DNA of 64,000 nucleotides from Candidatus Leptovillus affinis (GTDB lineage Bacteria > Chloroflexota > Anaerolineae > Promineifilales > Promineifilaceae): NCBI GenBank assembly GCA_016705235.1, contig JADIYP010000002.1, forward strand, positions 620,001-684,000, in the 5' to 3' direction. Below, piece by piece: positions 61,088-64,000 of the stretch (within the stretch, counting starts at the first letter, position 1; each line of letters begins with the position of its first letter). The notes under the pieces are model-generated. The model searched no databases and was not told the DNA's origin. It saw only the letters and a program-made list of their open reading frames with translations. The position numbers and the translations under genes were made by a program.

Positions 61088-62380
61088 ATGACCTGTCCAT
61101 GGACACGGCGTTATGCCCAACGAATGCAAGGTATGAGCGGTTCCATCATCCGTGAACTGCTAAAGTTAACCGAACAGCCGGACATCATCTCCTTTGCTGG
61201 CGGCCTGCCCGCCCCGGAAGTGTTCCCGGTAGCCCAGTTTGAAGCGGCAACTCAACGCGTCCTGGCCAACCACGGCGCGCAAGCGCTGCAATACTCCACC
61301 ACTGAAGGTTACCGGCCGCTGCGCGAGTACATCGTGCAAAAAATGAGCCGTTATGGCATTCAAACCCGCCCGGAAAACGTGCTGATCACCAGCGGCGCGC
61401 AGCAAGCCCTGGACCTCATCGGCAAGGTGATGCTGGACCCGGGCGATGTGATTTTAACCGAGCAGCCCACCTACATGGGCGCGCTGCAAGCCTGGCGCGC
61501 CTACCAGGCCGATTATGTGACTGTGCCGGTGGATGACGACGGGATTTGTCTGGATGAGCGTTTTATCGAAGCGCTGCGCGCCGGGCCAAAGTTCATGTAC
61601 ATCCTGCCTAACTTCCAAAATCCGGCCGGCGTCACCCTGTCGCTGGAGCGCCGCCGCAAGCTGGTGCAAATTGCCGATCATTACGGCATCCCGATCATCG
61701 AGGATGATCCCTATGGCGATTTACGCTACGAAGGCGAGCATTTGCCGCCCCTGATTGCCATGGATGCGGATTTTCAGGAAGAAACCAGGCCAAATGGCAA
61801 CGGCCGTTCCTTCACCCGTGGCGACGTGATCTACCTGGGCACCTTCTCCAAAACGCTGGCTCCCGGTCTGCGTCTGGGTTGGATGGTCGCTCCGGAAGAA
61901 GTTATCAAGCGCTGCGTGATGGCCAAACAGGGCATGGACCTGCACACCAGCACCTTCTCGCAAATGGTGGCCTATGAAGTCGCCAGAGATGGTTTTTTGG
62001 ACGAACACAAACTGCTGATTCGCCAGGTTTACCGCGAACGACGCGACGTGATGCTGGCGGCGATGGAGGAACATTTCCCGCTGGGCGTGTATTGGACACG
62101 GCCGTCTGGCGGCCTGTTCCTCTGGGTCACGCTGCCGGATTGGATGGACGCCGCCGAACTGCTCAAAACAGCCATCGAGAACAAAGTCGCCTTTGTCCCC
62201 GGCGCGGCCTTCCATCCCAACGCCAGCGAAGGCGTGGGCCACAACACCGCCCGGTTCAACTTCTCCAATGCCCAACCCGCGCAAATCGAAGAGGGCATTC
62301 GACGTTTGGGGCAAGTGCTTACCCGCGCTATGGCCGAACACCACGAAGACCAAATCGAGCCAGAACCTGTGCTGGCCTGA
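61088..62380 (+). CDS. PLP-dependent aminotransferase (LysN/AadR-like, class I/II)
   Basis: 430 residues. Conserved N-terminal ISFAGGLPAPEVFP, TSGAQQALDLIGK, PNFQNPAGVTLS and the PLP lysine in TFSKTLAPGLRLGW (~258). It belongs to the 2-aminoadipate/branched-chain aminotransferase clade without a GntR domain. It is set between the beta and gamma genes of the oxidoreductase. It probably makes the 2-oxoacid that the enzyme then oxidises, or the reverse in amino-acid synthesis. AGGAGA precedes ATG 61088. Confidence 0.92.
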   Translation: MTCPWTRRYAQRMQGMSGSIIRELLKLTEQPDIISFAGGLPAPEVFPVAQFEAATQRVLANHGAQALQYSTTEGYRPLREYIVQKMSRYGIQTRPENVLITSGAQQALDLIGKVMLDPGDVILTEQPTYMGALQAWRAYQADYVTVPVDDDGICLDERFIEALRAGPKFMYILPNFQNPAGVTLSLERRRKLVQIADHYGIPIIEDDPYGDLRYEGEHLPPLIAMDADFQEETRPNGNGRSFTRGDVIYLGTFSKTLAPGLRLGWMVAPEEVIKRCVMAKQGMDLHTSTFSQMVAYEVARDGFLDEHKLLIRQVYRERRDVMLAAMEEHFPLGVYWTRPSGGLFLWVTLPDWMDAAELLKTAIENKVAFVPGAAFHPNASEGVGHNTARFNFSNAQPAQIEEGIRRLGQVLTRAMAEHHEDQIEPEPVLA

Positions 62381-62404
62381 TTTTAGGAGCGAAAGGATAT
62401 AAAC

Positions 62405-62953
62405 ATGGAAACTTCAATCGTAATTGCCGGATTCGGGGGACAAGGGGTTTTGTTTGCCGGGCAGCTTCTGGCTTATGCCGGCATGGACAACAATTTACAC
62501 GTCACCTGGATTCCTTCTTATGGGCCAGAAATGCGCGGCGGCACGGCCAACTGCACAGTCATCGTCAGCGATGAGCCGGTTGGCGCGCCCATCGTCGCCA
62601 GACCAGACGTGGCTGTCGTGCTCAATTTGCCCTCGCTGGAAAAGTACGAACCGCTGGTGAAGCCGGGCGGCCTTTTGGTGGTTAACAGCTCGCTCATCGC
62701 GCAAAAAGTAAGCCGCACCGATGTGGACGTGGCCTATGTGCCCGCCAACGACATCGCCGATGAACTGGGTTCGGCTAAGATGATGAACATGGCTACGTTG
62801 GGCGCGCTGCTGGCCCGACGGCCGTTCCTGACTCTGGACCAACTCATGCTCACGTTGGACGCCCATCTCCCGGCGCGCAAAGCCCATCTGCTGGCCGCCA
62901 ACAAGCTGGTCATCCAGAAAGGGTACGAAGCGGCGGCGGCCGTTCCGGCCTGA
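62405..62953 (+). CDS. 2-oxoacid:ferredoxin oxidoreductase gamma subunit
   Basis: 182 residues. GFGGQGVLFAGQLLAYAG and the CoA-site motif GPEMRGGTANCTVI are typical of the gamma subunit. It closes the delta-alpha-beta-aminotransferase-gamma operon; all four subunits needed for activity are present. GGAG stands 15 bases before ATG 62405. Confidence 0.94.
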   Translation: METSIVIAGFGGQGVLFAGQLLAYAGMDNNLHVTWIPSYGPEMRGGTANCTVIVSDEPVGAPIVARPDVAVVLNLPSLEKYEPLVKPGGLLVVNSSLIAQKVSRTDVDVAYVPANDIADELGSAKMMNMATLGALLARRPFLTLDQLMLTLDAHLPARKAHLLAANKLVIQKGYEAAAAVPA

Positions 62954-62968
62954 TTTTAAATCACAAAA

Positions 62969-63005
62969 CGCAGATGAACCTGGATCTCATCCAGGTTCAT
63001 CTGCG
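62969..63005 (-). terminator. Intrinsic terminator between the oxidoreductase operon and DUF11 gene
   Basis: CGCAGATGAACCTGG (62969-62983) and its exact complement (62991-63005) form a 15-bp stem. On the minus strand it is followed by TTTTGTG; the plus strand has no T-run. It best fits the end of the DUF11 transcript, and may also stop the operon from the other side. Confidence 0.75.
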
Positions 63006-63044
63006 CCTAAAAATCCCACGACGGCCCAAGTTTACGCGGGTTGA

Positions 63045-64000
63045 TTATTCCCCACTTTTCACCATCATCGGCAAATACGCGCGCGGCGGCAGGATAATCG
63101 GCACAGTCATCACGCTCCGATTGTTGCTGTTGTTGAGATCGGCCGTGGCCGCGCTGACGGCCGTTTCGTTCACCAATTCGCGCCCCGACAAGCCCACCCG
63201 CAACACCAACTGAACGGTAGAGGACACGGCCGTTTCTAACCCCGGCAGCGTGCATAAAACAATGGGCGACTGGTCCACGCACTGCCAGCCGCCGCTGTGA
63301 ATGGCCAGCAGCGCGGCATTCACCGGCAGGCTGTTTTGCAGCGACAAGCTTTCGGCCGGGTCCGGCCCGGCATTGGTCACCGTCAGCGTCACGGTGATCA
63401 CCTCGCCGCTGTGTACGGCGGTTGGCGTGATGGTTTGCGTCACGGCCAGATCGGCCTGCGCGCCGCTGGCCGGCAGCACGGCCGTCGCCACCGACGCCGT
63501 ATTGTTACCCACCTGCGGATCGGGTACGGCCGACGTGATCACGGCCGTGTTGGTGATTGTGCCGGTGAGGCCAGGGGCCAGGGTGTGCAGCGTGACCGTC
63601 GCCATTTCGCCAGCCGCCAGGGCTGCGCGGGTGCAGGTTACGGCCGCCGCATCCTGGCAGCTCCAGCCAACGGCCGTATGGCTCAGATAAAAGACCCCGT
63701 CCGGCAGCGTATCGGTCAGGGTGATGAAAGAGGCCGCGTCTGGGCCAGCGTTGGTGATAACCAGCGTGTAAGTTAGCGGCTCGCCCTGCGGAACGGCCGT
63801 GGGAACGGCCGTCTTCATGATCTGCAAATCGGCCGCCGGACTGGTCACGCGTGTTACGGCGTCATCCTGGTTTTGCGAGAGGTCTACGTCGAAGTTTGGC
63901 GCGGCGACAACGGCCGTATTGGTTAGAATGCCGCTGTTGGCGGGCGTTGTGGCCTCCACCCGCACATCTGGGGCCGCGCCCACGGGCAAATCCGCCGTGT
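63045..64000 (-). CDS. DUF11-repeat surface protein, 5' end beyond window
   Basis: Visible are the C-terminal ~318 residues; the frame is open to the window edge, so the start is not seen. At least two complete DUF11-type repeats are present (ADLQIMKTAVPTAVPQGEPL and ADLAVTQTITPTAVHSGEVI, each followed by YTLVITNAGPD or TLTVTNAGPD), plus the end of another. These beta-sandwich units occur in long secreted or surface-bound proteins. The C-terminus ends PPRAYLPMMVKSGE; a tyrosine-leucine-proline tail like this recurs in secreted Chloroflexota proteins and may be a sorting tag (inference). About eight ACGGCCGT copies, mostly Thr-Ala-Val, shape the sequence. Confidence 0.88.
   Translation of the reverse strand, partial: TADLPVGAAPDVRVEATTPANSGILTNTAVVAAPNFDVDLSQNQDDAVTRVTSPAADLQIMKTAVPTAVPQGEPLTYTLVITNAGPDAASFITLTDTLPDGVFYLSHTAVGWSCQDAAAVTCTRAALAAGEMATVTLHTLAPGLTGTITNTAVITSAVPDPQVGNNTASVATAVLPASGAQADLAVTQTITPTAVHSGEVITVTLTVTNAGPDPAESLSLQNSLPVNAALLAIHSGGWQCVDQSPIVLCTLPGLETAVSSTVQLVLRVGLSGRELVNETAVSAATADLNNSNNRSVMTVPIILPPRAYLPMMVKSGE

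Overview
The window is a gene-dense, moderately GC-rich bacterial chromosome segment. It most likely comes from the phylum Chloroflexota, near class Anaerolineae. This is inference from gene content: BTAD/NB-ARC/TPR regulators, tandem WS/DGAT acyltransferases, VorB-type ferredoxin oxidoreductases, RNase J, DUF11 surface proteins ending in a YLPMMVK-type tail, and many dispersed palindromic repeats. No rRNA, tRNA, CRISPR array, prophage or intact transposase was seen. Two genes run off the window ends: an ABC exporter half at the left and a DUF11 protein at the right.

Layout. 1-3.3 kb: a heterodimeric ABC exporter pair. 3.5-3.8 kb: a small minus-strand transcription unit with its own promoter, a 30-residue reading frame and two terminators. 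4-6.2 kb: an unrecognised 734-residue membrane protein. 6.2-9.1 kb: lutABC lactate oxidation operon. 9.5-22.5 kb: another ABC exporter, LysE exporter, adhesin-like lipoprotein, M32 carboxypeptidase, ParB-like protein, a large BTAD regulator, TVP38 protein, esterase and DUF1992 protein. 22.5-25.8 kb: two tandem WS/DGAT acyltransferases, each fused to a C-terminal helix-hairpin-helix domain. 25.9-33.3 kb: phosphatase, TPR membrane protein, M20 peptidase, pepT, glycogen debranching enzyme. 33.7-36.7 kb: gnd-zwf. 37.1-38.6 kb: ccdA plus a thioredoxin-like lipoprotein. 38.9-41.5 kb: clpB. 41.7-44.9 kb: complete pantothenate operon panB-panE-panC-panD. 45.3-48.7 kb: RNase J, atypical PTP, SufE, MoaB. 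49-52.1 kb: a CDP-sugar, C-methyl-sugar locus. 52.5-58.3 kb: LysM protein, MBL hydrolase, MFS, ATP-cone kinase, zinc ribbon, OsmC. 58.8-63 kb: a four-subunit 2-oxoacid:ferredoxin oxidoreductase operon with an embedded aminotransferase. 63-64 kb: DUF11 protein.

Together the genes suggest a heterotroph that oxidises lactate and amino acids (Lut, aminotransferase plus VOR), mobilises glycogen (debranching enzyme) and generates NADPH (Zwf/Gnd). It may store neutral lipid (WS/DGAT) and makes its own pantothenate.

The most striking signal is genome-wide: the palindrome ACGGCCGT occurs about 138 times in 64 kb by hand count, against one or two expected. It lies in genes and spacers alike and leaves Thr-Ala-Val, Asn/Tyr/Asp-Gly-Arg and Arg-Pro imprints in the proteins. 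This resembles HIP1 of cyanobacteria. The spacers also hold at least six families of short palindromic or MITE-like repeats. Several of these abut or supply the stop codons of neighbouring genes.
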